This document shows, one piece after another, positions 14,629-22,997 of a stretch of DNA of 41,537 nucleotides. How positions within the stretch are numbered: the first letter of the stretch is position 1; each line of letters starts with the position of its first letter. Source of the DNA: Rhabdothermincola sp037478855 (lineage in GTDB: Bacteria; Actinomycetota; Acidimicrobiia; Acidimicrobiales; Acidimicrobilacustridaceae); assembly GCA_037478855.1 (NCBI GenBank), contig JBBFLY010000023.1, positions 1 through 41,537 on the forward strand, written 5' to 3'. Position numbers and translations under genes: made by a program. The notes under the pieces were generated by a model, which saw only the letters and a program-made list of their open reading frames with translations, searched no databases and was not told the DNA's origin.

Positions 14629-15477
14629 TCACCTTGCCGTCGACCCGCTGCCCAGCTCAGCGAAGGTGCCCAACCGGAACCCGGCCTCTTCGATGGCGGT
14701 GCGCACCGTGCGGGAGCGCAACGCCTCGAGCTCCTCGGCCCAGCGGTAACCCCAACGGTACCGCGCCAGGTCGGGGTCGCCCGCTTCGCCCGGATGGGTG
14801 GCGAGCTCCGCCGAGTCGGTGCCGGCACGAGCCAGCCGACGCACCGCGGAGACCATCCCGCCGACGTCGAGGGCACCAGCCTCGTCGAGCCCGGTCGACG
14901 CCCTCGGGTAGGCCCAGCCCCGCTCGTCGCACCGGGACTCGAGGTCGCGAGCGAGACGCCGGACCGTCGATCCGACCGGGCCACGAGCCGACGAGCGGGT
15001 CACGCGGATGGCGCGAACACCGAAGCGCTCGCCGAGCTCGAGCAGCACCTCCCGAATCGACGGCCACAGGTGCAGGTTCTGGTGGGTGTCGAGGTGGTCG
15101 ATCCGGCATCCGGCCCCGCGGATGCACTCGAGCTGAGCGGCGAACTCCCGCCGGATGTCGGCGGGATCGACACGCTTGGCCGCCACGAGCGGGAGGAGCT
15201 GCCGCCACGACAACCGGAGCCGACCACGCCGGTCAACCAGGGTGGGGATCTCCCGAGCCGACAGCAGTGGCGGGTCCTCCCCCACCGCGGCGAGGTGCGC
15301 GCCCGTCCCGAGCGACGGGACGTCGGCCAACCAGCGTGCCGTGTGTGCGAACGCTGGTCCGACAGCCAGCAGTGACGTCGAGGTGACCACGCCGCTGCGG
15401 TGCGCCTCGAGGATCGCTCGCGACACGCCGCGGGTGAGTCCGTAGTCGTCCGCGTTGACGATGAGCAGGCGGGTCAT
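14629..15477 (-). CDS. ChbG/HpnK (YdjC) family carbohydrate deacetylase
   Basis: The protein has 282 residues. The N-terminal LLIVNADDYGLTRGVSRAI carries the Asp-Asp pair that binds the metal, followed by SGVVTSTSLLAVGPAF. The HLDTHQNLHLWPSIREVL motif supplies the His ligands. LATHPGEAGDPDL near the C-terminus is also typical. Enzymes of the family remove acetyl groups from N-acetyl sugars (chitooligosaccharides, or hopanoid-linked GlcNAc in HpnK). Its ATG at 15477 overlaps the GT2 stop codon (ATGA), so it belongs to the same operon, and the GT2 product may be its substrate. Confidence 0.9.
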   Translation of the reverse strand: MTRLLIVNADDYGLTRGVSRAILEAHRSGVVTSTSLLAVGPAFAHTARWLADVPSLGTGAHLAAVGEDPPLLSAREIPTLVDRRGRLRLSWRQLLPLVAAKRVDPADIRREFAAQLECIRGAGCRIDHLDTHQNLHLWPSIREVLLELGERFGVRAIRVTRSSARGPVGSTVRRLARDLESRCDERGWAYPRASTGLDEAGALDVGGMVSAVRRLARAGTDSAELATHPGEAGDPDLARYRWGYRWAEELEALRSRTVRTAIEEAGFRLGTFAELGSGSTAR

Positions 15478-16268
15478 GGTGCGGGGCGCTCGGCACGCTG
15501 CTCCAGGACGCTCGCCGGGAGGGGCTCGAGGGATCGCAGCTCATGACGCAGCTCCCACATCTCGCGCAGGATCTGCAGGATCACCGCGTTCGACGACAGC
15601 GTCGAGATGCCCCGGGTGCGGGGGAAGTAGTCGACACCGAACTGGACGATGTGGAAGCCGAGCTGCTGGGCGCGAGCCAGCAGCTCGACGTCGATGAAGG
15701 AGCCCTCGCTCTTGAGCTCGAGGTGATCGAGCACCCGACGGCGCAGGAGCTTGAAGGCGAAGTTCATGTCGCGCAGCCGGAGGCCGAACGCGAGCTGCAC
15801 GAGATGGTTGTAGACGTAGGAGTAGATGAGCCTCCTGGGGCCCTCGCCGGTCCGATCGAACCGGTACGCGCTCACGATGTCAGCTTCGTAGATGCGCAAC
15901 AGCCGGATGGCCTTGCCAGTCTCGGCCAGGTCGAAGGGGAGATCGGCGTCGGTGTAGAGCACCAGCTCACCGGTCGCGTTGGCGAAACCGGTCTTCAGCG
16001 AGCCGCCGAGCTTGCGGTTGCGGTCATGGTGGATCACCCGCACCCGCTCGTGCTCGGCGGCGAGCTTGTCAGCGAGCACCGGCGTGCTGTCGGTGGAGGC
16101 GTCGTCGATGATCAGCACGTCGTAGGTGCCGATCTCGCCAGCCTCGATGAGCTGATCACCGGCGTCGAGGGCGGCCGCCACCGCGCGCTCGATCGTGGCC
16201 TCTTCGTTCCACATGGGGAAGAAGATCGTGAGGCTCTCGAAGTGCGGTCGGCGCGATGTCAGACGCAT
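15474..16268 (-). CDS. Family 2 glycosyltransferase, polyprenyl-phosphate mannose synthase-like
   Basis: The 264-residue GT-A enzyme has SLTIFFPMWNEEATIERAV at the start, LIIDDASTDSTP for nucleotide binding, GSLKTGFANATGELVLYTDADLPFDL containing the DxD metal site, and MNFAFKLLRRRVLDHLEL, the region that contacts the lipid acceptor in dolichol-phosphate mannose synthases. It has no transmembrane tail. It probably makes a polyprenyl-phospho-sugar on the inner face of the membrane, the donor for the upstream membrane mannosyltransferase-like protein. The ATG at 16268 is one nucleotide past the stop codon of that gene, and its own stop overlaps the deacetylase start. Confidence 0.9.
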   Translation of the reverse strand: MRLTSRRPHFESLTIFFPMWNEEATIERAVAAALDAGDQLIEAGEIGTYDVLIIDDASTDSTPVLADKLAAEHERVRVIHHDRNRKLGGSLKTGFANATGELVLYTDADLPFDLAETGKAIRLLRIYEADIVSAYRFDRTGEGPRRLIYSYVYNHLVQLAFGLRLRDMNFAFKLLRRRVLDHLELKSEGSFIDVELLARAQQLGFHIVQFGVDYFPRTRGISTLSSNAVILQILREMWELRHELRSLEPLPASVLEQRAERPAP

Positions 16269-16269
16269 C

Positions 16270-17486
16270 TCAGGCAACGTAGTAGCCCCGGGCGTATGCG
16301 GACGCCAGCAGGGTGAGCAGCATCGCGCCGACGGCGAACGTGGCCAGCCGCAACCTGGGGCGCTGGTCGAGCAGCGTCGCAAGCACGGCGAGGCACGGGA
16401 AGGCCGCGAGCAGGTAGCGACCGACGCCCTGGAAGTCCTTGGTGCCCACGAGGGGCACGACGAGCAGCGTGATCGCATAGGCCGCGTACCCCCATCCCAA
16501 CCGCCGCCACACGACCACCACCAGCGCGAGCAGGCCAGCGAGGAGCGAGGCCTGCAGGAGGAGCCCGAGGGTGTAGACCGACTCGGTCCACGGCTTCGGG
16601 TGGTGGATGGTGGACCCGCTCACCACATCGCTCAACCAGAAGGGCAGGTGCTTGAGCCGCTGGAGGAACGTGACCTTGAACCAGGTGTGTGGGCCCGAGC
16701 CCTGGTCCCAGCCTGGCGCCTGCTGGATCCTGACCCACAGCAGCGGATCACCGAAGCGACCCCACAGGTACCCCGACCAGGCGACGAGCCCGGTGACCGA
16801 GAGGAGGACGCCCGCATCGGCCGGTCGCAGGTTGCGCAGCTCGCGCCAGCCGCCCCGCCGCTGGATGGTCACGGCGATCAGGCCGACCACGACGGCGAGC
16901 GCGACCGGGCGGGTGGCGGTGGCAACCGCGCCGGCGAGGCCGGCGACGACCGGGTGGCCGCGCTCGAGGAGCACGAATGCTGTGAGCACCATGACGAGGA
17001 AGAGCGCGTCGGCGTACACCGCGCCGAACAGGTACCAGGAGTAGGGGAACAGCAGGAGCAGCAACACGGTCGTGCGGGCCGCCGTCGGGCCAAGCCGATC
17101 GAGCGTCCAGCGGTGGAGGAGGACGGTCGCGCAGAGGCCGCACAAGAAGGTGATGAGGATGCCGGCGAGGATCTCGTCCCCCAGCAGCCACCCCACCGCA
17201 CCATCGCCAGTGGATACGCGGGGAAGAACGCCACTGGCGACTGCTGGTCAGGCCCGAGCGAGTAGTAGCCGGTCCGCGCGATCAGGGCGTACCAACCACC
17301 GTCGAAGCGGAACCAGCCGCCAAGCAGCTCCGAGCCCCGGAACGGGACGGGCGCCACCGGGTAGTCGGGGTGCCTCTCCAGCCAGTGGTCCGACACCCAC
17401 ACCACGAGCAGCAGCCAGGCGGCGACCGCCAGGAACGCACCGACGGGGAATCGAGCACGCCGCCAGATCCCACGCTCATCCTCCAT
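16270..17486 (-). pseudogene. Membrane mannosyltransferase-like protein (PIG-V-type), interrupted by a -1 frameshift
   Basis: Two frames together make one protein of about 405 residues. Frame one (17486 down to about 17195) starts MEDERGIWRRARFPVG, has a first membrane helix, then FRFDGGWYALIARTGYY and VAFFPAYPLAMVRW, which is like the catalytic loop and the FFP-YPL motif of PIG-V/GT-C mannosyltransferases. Frame two continues with GWLLGDEILAGILITF and eight or more helices. The break is in a run of four C (G on the coding strand) at 17191-17194; one extra base there would restore the reading MVRWGWLLGD. It is either a sequencing error in a homopolymer or a true mutation. The gene leads the GT2-deacetylase-methyltransferase operon. 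Confidence 0.8.
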
Positions 17487-17496
17487 ACGGGTGATC

Positions 17497-17502
17497 AGGC
17501 TA
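17497..17502 (-). promoter_or_regulatory. -10 element (TAGCCT) before the mannosyltransferase-like gene
   Basis: TAGCCT on the minus strand lies 10 nt upstream of ATG 17486, giving a very short leader. It lies right next to the end of the SDR gene (17512). Confidence 0.4.
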
Positions 17503-17511
17503 CGGGGGCAC

Positions 17512-18381
17512 TCAGGGTTCAAAAGGACCCTTGCCCATCTGCTCCCGCACGGTCACCACCGGAGGGTTGGTGAGGGTGCGCCGCTGCCAGTTCGCCCCGT
17601 CGACCACCAGGGTGTGGCCCGAGATGAACCTCGCGTAGGGCGATGCGAGGAACGTCGCGGCCCAGCCGAGCTCGCGCAGGCGACCAACCCGCATCGCGGG
17701 CTGGCAGGCGTCCTTATCGCTGGTGCGGTTGAGATTGCCCCGAATGTCGCCGGTCATGTCCTCGTGGGGGAACAGGCCAGGCACCAAGCCATTGACCTGG
17801 ATGCCGTACGGCCCCCACTCGACGGCGAGGGTCTCGACCATGTTCTTCACACCGGCCTTCGCGGCCGCGGAGTGGGCGAACCCCGGTCCCCCCGTCCAGG
17901 CGTAGGAGGCACCGATGTTGATGATCGACGCCGGGGTGCCGGCGGCCAAGTGGCGGCGAGCGAACTCACGGGTGCAGAAGAAGGTGCCGTTCAAGGTGAT
18001 GTCGACCACCGTGCGCCAGGCGTTGGGACTCATGTCCTCAGCGGGCACGGGGAAGTTCGCGGCGGCGTTGTTCACGAGCACGTGCGGGAGACCGAGGGCC
18101 TCCTCGATGTCGTCGAGCGCAGCGGCGATGGCCTCAGGGTCACGGATGTCGCAGGCGACGGCATGCACCCGACCGCCGAGCGCGGCGATCGCCTCGACGC
18201 CCGCCTCGAGGTGCTCGGGCTTGCGACTGGCGATCGCGATGGCCGCACCCAACCGAGCGAACTCGGTTGCGATCGCCTTGCCCAACCCCGTCCCCCCGCC
18301 GGTGACCAGCACGACCTGACCCTCGAAGGTGCCCGGCGGTAACGCCGAGGCGCCGAGCGGTGGTGGCTCCGGCAGACCCAT
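17512..18381 (-). CDS. SDR oxidoreductase, 2,4-dienoyl-CoA reductase-like
   Basis: The protein has 289 residues. The NADP-binding motif is VLVTGGGTGLGKAIATEFARLG, with ASRKPEHLE following, and the VNNAAANFPVPAEDMSPNAW segment closely resembles 2,4-dienoyl-CoA reductases. The active-site region reads FAHSAAAKAGVKNM. The usual Tyr of YxxxK is Ser here, just as in DECR-type enzymes, which use another Tyr; the Tyr of NIGASYAWTG may serve. The likely job is reduction of 2,4-dienoyl-CoA during oxidation of unsaturated fatty acids. An enoyl-CoA hydratase gene lies immediately upstream, 30 nt away, which supports that role. Confidence 0.85.
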   Translation of the reverse strand: MGLPEPPPLGASALPPGTFEGQVVLVTGGGTGLGKAIATEFARLGAAIAIASRKPEHLEAGVEAIAALGGRVHAVACDIRDPEAIAAALDDIEEALGLPHVLVNNAAANFPVPAEDMSPNAWRTVVDITLNGTFFCTREFARRHLAAGTPASIINIGASYAWTGGPGFAHSAAAKAGVKNMVETLAVEWGPYGIQVNGLVPGLFPHEDMTGDIRGNLNRTSDKDACQPAMRVGRLRELGWAATFLASPYARFISGHTLVVDGANWQRRTLTNPPVVTVREQMGKGPFEP

Positions 18382-18411
18382 CTTCGCCTCCTCCCGGTTG
18401 GTGGCCCACGC

Positions 18412-19191
18412 TCAACCGCGCACGTAGCGGGGCGGCCGACCTTCGGCTCTCGACGCTTTGAACTCGGCGAAGTCGGCCGAGGTGGTGAGCACGGTCTGGG
18501 CGAGCAGCTCCTCTTCCATCGAAGTGAGCACCTCCGGGTTGGCGAGGTTCGAGATCACCCGGCGGGCGAGCTTGACCGTGATCGGCGGAGCGGCCGCGAT
18601 CGCATCGGCCATCTCACGCACGACCTCGTCGAGCGCCTCGACGGGGACGACCCGGCTCACCACGCCGTACCGGAGGGCCTCGTCGGCGGTCAGCACCCGT
18701 CCCGTGAAGACCATGTCGCTCACCAGCCCGTGGCCGGCCATCTGGAAGAGCCGGGCCACGCCCCCGGTGTCGGGGATGACGCCGTGGGTGAGCTCGGGGA
18801 GCATGAAGCGGCTCCCTTCGGCGGCGACCCGGATGTCGCAGAGCAGGGCGCGCTGGAAGGACCCACCGATCGTCCAGCCCTTGCAGGCCACGATGACCGG
18901 CACATCGAGGGCGAGGACGGTCTGGATGCCACGGTGGCCCCGCTGCATCAGCTGGTGGTGGGTCAGCTCGGTGCGATTGGTGCCGATGGCCGAGACGTCG
19001 CGACCGGATGAGAAACTCGGGCCCTCCGCCCGCCAGATCACCGCCCGCACCTCGGGCCGGTTCCGGACCTCCTCGAAGGCGGCGAAGAGCTGGGCGTCCA
19101 TCTCGTCGTCGAACGCGTTGTGCTTGTCGGGGTTGTCGTTCGTGATCACGGCGATGGGGCCGTCGATCTCCAGGTGCACGGTCCCGCTCAT
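18412..19191 (-). CDS. Enoyl-CoA hydratase/isomerase family protein
   Basis: The 259-residue crotonase-fold protein has GPIAVITNDNPDKHNAFDDEM, the oxyanion-hole segment PSFSSGRDVSAIG, then CKGWTIGGSFQRALLCDIRVAAEGSRFMLPELTHGVIPDTGG, and the C-terminal KLARRVISNL. The Glu of PELTHG is present; the second acidic position is Asp (IPDTGG), so hydratase versus isomerase activity is uncertain. The ATG at 19191 is preceded by GGAGG. It is probably co-transcribed with the dienoyl-CoA reductase-like SDR, forming a small fatty-acid or CoA-thioester degradation unit. Confidence 0.9.
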   Translation of the reverse strand: MSGTVHLEIDGPIAVITNDNPDKHNAFDDEMDAQLFAAFEEVRNRPEVRAVIWRAEGPSFSSGRDVSAIGTNRTELTHHQLMQRGHRGIQTVLALDVPVIVACKGWTIGGSFQRALLCDIRVAAEGSRFMLPELTHGVIPDTGGVARLFQMAGHGLVSDMVFTGRVLTADEALRYGVVSRVVPVEALDEVVREMADAIAAAPPITVKLARRVISNLANPEVLTSMEEELLAQTVLTTSADFAEFKASRAEGRPPRYVRG

Positions 19192-19248
19192 CGAGCCTCC
19201 AGTGCGCTCCGGGGAGCCGTCAGCGTACCGAACCGTCCGTCCGCGGGT

Positions 19249-19863
19249 TCACCTGTCCGGCCGCTGGTGGATCGAGACCGCGTAATCGCCGCCGTCGGTG
19301 AACGGCTGCCGCTCCCAGGTCGCGAACCGCTCGACGAGCACGAGCCCGGCGGCGGTGCAGTGCTCGTCGAAGTCGGCGAGGTGGTAGCCGCGATCCAGCT
19401 GGAAGCCGGCCACCATCCACCCGCCCGGTCGGAGGTGACGAGCGCAGCTCGCGATCAGGGCGGCCTGCGTACCTGGGGCGGTGAAGAGGGGGACGTTGCC
19501 CGCCAAGACCACGACGTCGAAGACCCGCCCGAGGTCGAGCGAGACCAGATCAGCCAGGATCCACTCGAGCTCTGGCGCCCGCTCCCGGGCCACCGCGAGC
19601 ATCGACGGATCACGGTCGACGCCCACCACCTCGATGCCACGGCGATGCAGCTCGATCGCCACCCGCCCCGTGCCGCAGCCAGCGTCGAGCACATGGCGCG
19701 GCTGCAGAGATGCCACGAGGCTCGCCTCGCCGTGGACGTCGACACCCTGCGCGGCGAGCTCGTCGAAGCGCGCCTGGTAGAGGGAACCGTCGAAGGCGCC
19801 GCCGAGAGGTAGCCGGCGCGACCCCGCAGGGCTCGACCGGGTCGGACGCGGTTCGGCTGACAT
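19249..19863 (-). CDS. Class I SAM-dependent methyltransferase
   Basis: The 204-residue protein has an N-terminal LPLGGAFDGSLYQARFDELAAQGVDVHGEASLVASL, motif I HVLDAGCGTGRVAIELHRRG, VVGVDRDPSMLAVARERAPELEW, and VVVLAGNVPLFTAPGTQAALIASCARHLRPGGWMVAGFQLDRG. The ending TWERQPFTDGGDYAVSIH is also seen in actinobacterial homologs of unknown substrate. The start may be ATG 19863 or ATG 19875, four codons earlier; neither has a strong ribosome site. It stands alone, downstream of padR, and converges on nothing. Confidence 0.85.
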   Translation of the reverse strand: MSAEPRPTRSSPAGSRRLPLGGAFDGSLYQARFDELAAQGVDVHGEASLVASLQPRHVLDAGCGTGRVAIELHRRGIEVVGVDRDPSMLAVARERAPELEWILADLVSLDLGRVFDVVVLAGNVPLFTAPGTQAALIASCARHLRPGGWMVAGFQLDRGYHLADFDEHCTAAGLVLVERFATWERQPFTDGGDYAVSIHQRPDR

Positions 19864-19931
19864 GTCGATCACCATAGGAGGCGCGCGGCCAGCACACCGA
19901 TGCGAGGCGCTCCCCTGCGCCTGCGGTGCCG

Positions 19932-20576
19932 TCAGCTTGGGGTGGGCTGCTCGGACAGTCCGCGTCGAGCGACCTCCTCCCACACGGACCACTCGGGCTC
20001 CGCGCGTCGCAGATCGTCGGGCCACGCCTCGATCACCGTGGTCGCCCACTCTGCCCACGCCCCCACCATGTCCACGAAGTCGACCATGAAGCGCCCCATC
20101 AACGTGAGGATGGCCGCGCGCTCGGGGAAGGGGCCCTCGCCCGCGAGGTAGCTGCGCGCGACGGCGATGTTCTCCTCGTTGCGCCGCCGGGCCCAGTCCC
20201 GGACGCTCTCGACGGCTGCCAGAGGTGCCTGCTTCGTTCCCTGATCGGCGAAGAAGACCTTGAGGCCCTGCTCGAACTCGAGCACCGGACCCTCACCCGG
20301 AGTACCCAACCAGCGTCGGAGCGCCCGGCGACCCGCGGGCGTGATGGTGTAGACGGTGCGCGGCCGGCGCCCCACCATCTCTTCGGTGGCCCTCGCCAGC
20401 CCTTTGGCCACCAGGTGCTTCGGTTCGTTGAACAGGTGACTGCGAGCCCGTGGCCAGAGTCGGCCCAGGCTTCTGTCCATGTGCTTGGCCAACTCGTACG
20501 TGCTCCAGGAGCGGATGGCCAGCATTCCGAGCAGCGCGTAGCTGGTCGTGGTCAGGTCGTCCCGACTCCTTGCCAT
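19932..20576 (-). CDS. PadR-family transcriptional regulator
   Basis: The 214-residue protein has an N-terminal winged helix: TTTSYALLGMLAIRSWSTYELAKHMDRSLGRLWPRARSHLFNEPKHLVAKGLA, then the wing RTVYTITPAGRRALRRWL. The C-terminal half (residues about 95-200) is the helical Vir_act_alpha_C-type dimerisation domain. An operator-like dyad lies 13 nt before its start, in the gap shared with the divergent methyltransferase gene, so autorepression and control of that neighbour are likely. AGGAGGA lies just before the ATG at 20576. PadR proteins usually respond to phenolic or other toxic small molecules; the ligand is unknown here. Confidence 0.9.
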   Translation of the reverse strand: MARSRDDLTTTSYALLGMLAIRSWSTYELAKHMDRSLGRLWPRARSHLFNEPKHLVAKGLARATEEMVGRRPRTVYTITPAGRRALRRWLGTPGEGPVLEFEQGLKVFFADQGTKQAPLAAVESVRDWARRRNEENIAVARSYLAGEGPFPERAAILTLMGRFMVDFVDMVGAWAEWATTVIEAWPDDLRRAEPEWSVWEEVARRGLSEQPTPS

Positions 20577-20588
20577 ATCGTCCTCCTT

Positions 20589-20617
20589 GGACTATATGAT
20601 AGTCCTCTATAGACTAT
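20589..20617. promoter_or_regulatory. PadR-type operator between padR and the divergent methyltransferase gene
   Basis: GGACTAT, ATG, ATAGTCC form a perfect 7-bp dyad at 20589-20605, and a further half-site AGACTAT follows at 20611-20617. The tract is AT-rich against its surroundings and only 60 nt separate the two divergent starts, so a bound dimer would block both. Confidence 0.7.
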
Positions 20618-20637
20618 CTTCGTCCGGGAGGCGTGAG

Positions 20638-21495
20638 ATGACCGACGACCCGCGAGCTGCTGTGGACCCGTCGAACGCCGCGCAGGCGACGGCTTGGGAC
20701 GGGGATGAGGGGTCGTTCTGGGCACGCCACGCCGACCGGTTCGATCGGGCCGTGGCGGGCTACCGACAACCGCTGATGGACGCAGCCCGGATCACCAGGA
20801 CCTCCCGGGTGCTCGATGTCGGGTGCGGTTGCGGTCAGACCACCATCGACGCGGCGCGCCAAGCCACCGAAGGGGCCGCCGTTGGGGTCGACCTCTCCTC
20901 AGCGATGCTCGACGTCGCCCGCCGTCGGGCCAGCGAGCACGGCATCGGGAACATCTCGTTCCTGCAGTGCGACGCCCAGGTGCACCCGTTCGAGCCGGGC
21001 TCGTTCGATCTCGTGATCAGCAGGACCGGTGCGATGTTCTTCGGTGATCCCATCGCCGCGTTCGGCAACATCGGCGCCGCGCTGCGAGCCTCCGGCCGGC
21101 TCACGATGCTCGCCTGGCAGCCTCTGGCGGGCAACGAGTGGATCCGGGAGTTCTCAACCTCCCTCGCGGCGGGACGAGACCTCCCTCCTCCACCTCCGGA
21201 TGCGCCCGGCCCGTTCGCGCTCTCGGATCCCCGGCGTGTGGAACAGATCCTCACCGAAGCCGGCTTCGAGACCGTGCAGCTCGACCCGATCGAAGCGCCG
21301 ATGTGGTTCGGTGCAACCACGGAAGACGCCTACCAGTTCGTGCTCGGCGTGTCGGGCTGGATGCTCGAGGGTCTCGACGAGGACGGTCGGAGGCGGGCAC
21401 TCGCCGCGCTCCGCTCGAGCGTCGAGGCCCACACAAGCGCGGACGGGGTGCTCTACGGCTCCGCAGCCTGGCTCATCCGCGCCCGACGCGCCTGA
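20638..21495 (+). CDS. SAM-dependent methyltransferase (ubiE/arsM-type)
   Basis: The 285-residue protein opens with NAAQATAWDGDEGSFWARHADRFDRAVAGYRQPLMDAA, then motif I RVLDVGCGCGQTTIDAARQ, AVGVDLSSAMLDVARRRA, CDAQVHPFEPGSFDLVISRTGAMFFGDPIAAFGNIGAALRASGRLTMLAWQ. This pattern is common in UbiE/COQ5-like methyltransferases of natural-product or detoxification type. GGGAGG 6 nt before ATG 20638 fixes the start. It is divergent from padR and shares its operator region, so it is probably the PadR target and modifies the compound that PadR senses. Confidence 0.87.
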   Translation: MTDDPRAAVDPSNAAQATAWDGDEGSFWARHADRFDRAVAGYRQPLMDAARITRTSRVLDVGCGCGQTTIDAARQATEGAAVGVDLSSAMLDVARRRASEHGIGNISFLQCDAQVHPFEPGSFDLVISRTGAMFFGDPIAAFGNIGAALRASGRLTMLAWQPLAGNEWIREFSTSLAAGRDLPPPPPDAPGPFALSDPRRVEQILTEAGFETVQLDPIEAPMWFGATTEDAYQFVLGVSGWMLEGLDEDGRRRALAALRSSVEAHTSADGVLYGSAAWLIRARRA

Positions 21496-21579
21496 CCGCG
21501 TCGGGGCTCCACACGCCTTCGGCGACCGGCATGCGAGCCCACACCCTCCCCCGGCCCCTGACGGTTATCGTGCAGTTCC

Positions 21580-21655
21580 GGGCCGCTAGCTCATCGGGTA
21601 GAGCAGGGGACTTTTAATCCCAAGGTGCTGGGTTCGAGACCCAGGCGGCCCACCA
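21580..21655 (+). tRNA. tRNA-Lys (anticodon TTT)
   Basis: The 76-nt gene folds as a cloverleaf: acceptor stem GGGCCGC with GCGGCCC, D arm GCTC...GAGC, anticodon loop CTTTTAA with TTT, T arm CTGGG-TTCGAGA-CCCAG, discriminator A and an encoded CCA. The outer pair of the anticodon stem is a G-A mismatch (GGGGA against TCCCA). It lies alone between protein genes; no integrase or attachment-site duplication was seen next to it. Confidence 0.95.
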
Positions 21656-21711
21656 CCGCGGGCCCCAGCGTGGCTGCGCGCTCTCCCGTCTGCGAGGGAG
21701 GCTCAAGCGGG

Positions 21712-22137
21712 TCAGGCCTCGCGGGCGCGCACGATGGTCACCGGGCACGGCGCATAGTGCACGACCTGCTGGCTCACCGAGCCGAGAAGCATCCCCTTGA
21801 AGCCGCCATACCCTCGGGAGCCGACCACGAGCAGGTCGTCCTCGCCCGCCCGGTCGAGCAGCGCCCGCACCGGCGAGTCCTCGACCACCTCGCACTCAAC
21901 GCGGTCCGCCCGTTCCTCGCCCAGCTCATCGACGAGCGTCTCCCGCAGACGCTGCGCGACCGCTCGGCTCAGCTCCTCGATCTCCGTTGGCGCGTCGGTC
22001 GCCACGATCAGCGGAGAGAACTCCCACGCCCACACCGCGACGAGCGGCACCTCCCAACGATCCGCCTCCGCGGCTGCCCATCGCAGAGCAGCCCGTGAGC
22101 CGTCCGATCCGTCGACACCCACGATCACCCGTCTCAT
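21712..22137 (-). CDS. Universal stress protein, single UspA domain
   Basis: The 141-residue protein starts VIVGVDGSDGSRAALRWAAAEA and has the ATP-binding motif G-x2-G-x9-G-S as VVGSRGYGGFKGMLLGSVSQQVV, then APCPVTIV. It therefore belongs to the ATP-binding class of UspA proteins, as do most actinobacterial members in stress and dormancy regulons. The gene stands alone, after tRNA-Lys, with no dormancy-type box seen in the 80 nt before it. Paralogs are found at 28771 and 33039; this one shares the GSVSQ motif with the former. Confidence 0.93.
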   Translation of the reverse strand: MRRVIVGVDGSDGSRAALRWAAAEADRWEVPLVAVWAWEFSPLIVATDAPTEIEELSRAVAQRLRETLVDELGEERADRVECEVVEDSPVRALLDRAGEDDLLVVGSRGYGGFKGMLLGSVSQQVVHYAPCPVTIVRAREA

Positions 22138-22219
22138 CTCATCTCCTCGCTCAGCGTCCGCACGGCGACGAACCGGCTACCAGCGTGCCCTCCGAACCCA
22201 CAGGCTGCCCGGCGGGTCT

Positions 22220-22972
22220 TCATCGCAACGTCAGACCTCCGTCGACGACCACCACCTGCCCGGTGAGGTAGCGCGCCGCCGCCACATCGACCACGACCTC
22301 CGCCACGTCCTCGGGTTCACCGGAGCGACCGAGCGGTGCACGGTGCGCCATCGCCTCATGGAGTGGTCCCCACCCAGCGGTCCAAGGGGTGCGGATCAGA
22401 CCCGGCGCGACCGCGTTCACCCGCACGGCTGGCCCCACCGCGTTCGCGACGAGCGCGGTGAGGTGGTTGAGCGCCGCCTTCGACACGGCGTAGGGGATCG
22501 AGCTGCCGGTCGGCCGCAGACCGGCGACCGAGGTGATGTTGACCACCACGCCGTCGCCGGATGCCCGCAGGGCCGGCATGGCCGACCGGGTCAGGTTCCA
22601 GGTCCCCAGCACGTTGACGTCGAGGATGTGTCGGAACACCGCGTCGGTGACCGCATCCAGATCGGTGTGGGGGATCACCTCCGTGACACCGGCGTTGTTC
22701 ACCAGCACGTCGAGTCGCCCGGTCCGGTCCGTCACCACCTCGACGAGCCGCCGGCAGTCGTCCTCACGTGAGATGTCGGCCTGCACGTAGAAGCCGCTCG
22801 GCAACGACGCCGCAACCGCCTGACCGGCTTCGACCGACGAGGCCGAGTTCACCACCACCGTGGCACCTTCGGCCGCGAACGCACGCGCGCACGCCGCCCC
22901 GATCCCGCTCGACGATCCCGTCACGAGCACGACCTTGCCCGCGAACCTCGCTGCTCGGTCGGTGGGAGTCAT
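22220..22972 (-). CDS. SDR family oxidoreductase (FabG-like)
   Basis: The 250-residue classical short-chain dehydrogenase has the cofactor motif VLVTGSSSGIGAACARAFA, LDVLVNNAGVTEV, the active-site Ser (NITSVAG) and the catalytic pair in PYAVSKAAL, then RVNAVAPGLIRTPW. The C-terminal YLTGQVVVVDGGLTLR is the standard ending. It probably reduces or oxidises a hydroxyl/ketone with NAD(P); the substrate is not predictable. ATG 22972 follows a -10 element by 9 nt; it starts 26 nt after the TlpA-like gene ends. Confidence 0.9.
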   Translation of the reverse strand: MTPTDRAARFAGKVVLVTGSSSGIGAACARAFAAEGATVVVNSASSVEAGQAVAASLPSGFYVQADISREDDCRRLVEVVTDRTGRLDVLVNNAGVTEVIPHTDLDAVTDAVFRHILDVNVLGTWNLTRSAMPALRASGDGVVVNITSVAGLRPTGSSIPYAVSKAALNHLTALVANAVGPAVRVNAVAPGLIRTPWTAGWGPLHEAMAHRAPLGRSGEPEDVAEVVVDVAAARYLTGQVVVVDGGLTLR

Positions 22973-22981
22973 GGAGCCTGC

Positions 22982-22987
22982 AGCGTA
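22982..22987 (-). promoter_or_regulatory. -10 element (TACGCT) before the SDR gene
   Basis: TACGCT on the minus strand, 9 nt before ATG 22972. It lies between the TlpA-like stop (22998) and the SDR start. Confidence 0.45.
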
Positions 22988-22997
22988 CTGCGACTCC

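Noticed and set aside
18412..19191. Polyketide or natural-product gene cluster around the SDR and crotonase genes
   Set aside because: No ketosynthase, carrier protein or other core biosynthetic gene is present; a fatty-acid degradation role explains the pair.
21580..21655. tRNA-Lys as an integration site for a mobile element
   Set aside because: No integrase and no repeat of the tRNA 3' end in the window; flanking genes have the same composition.
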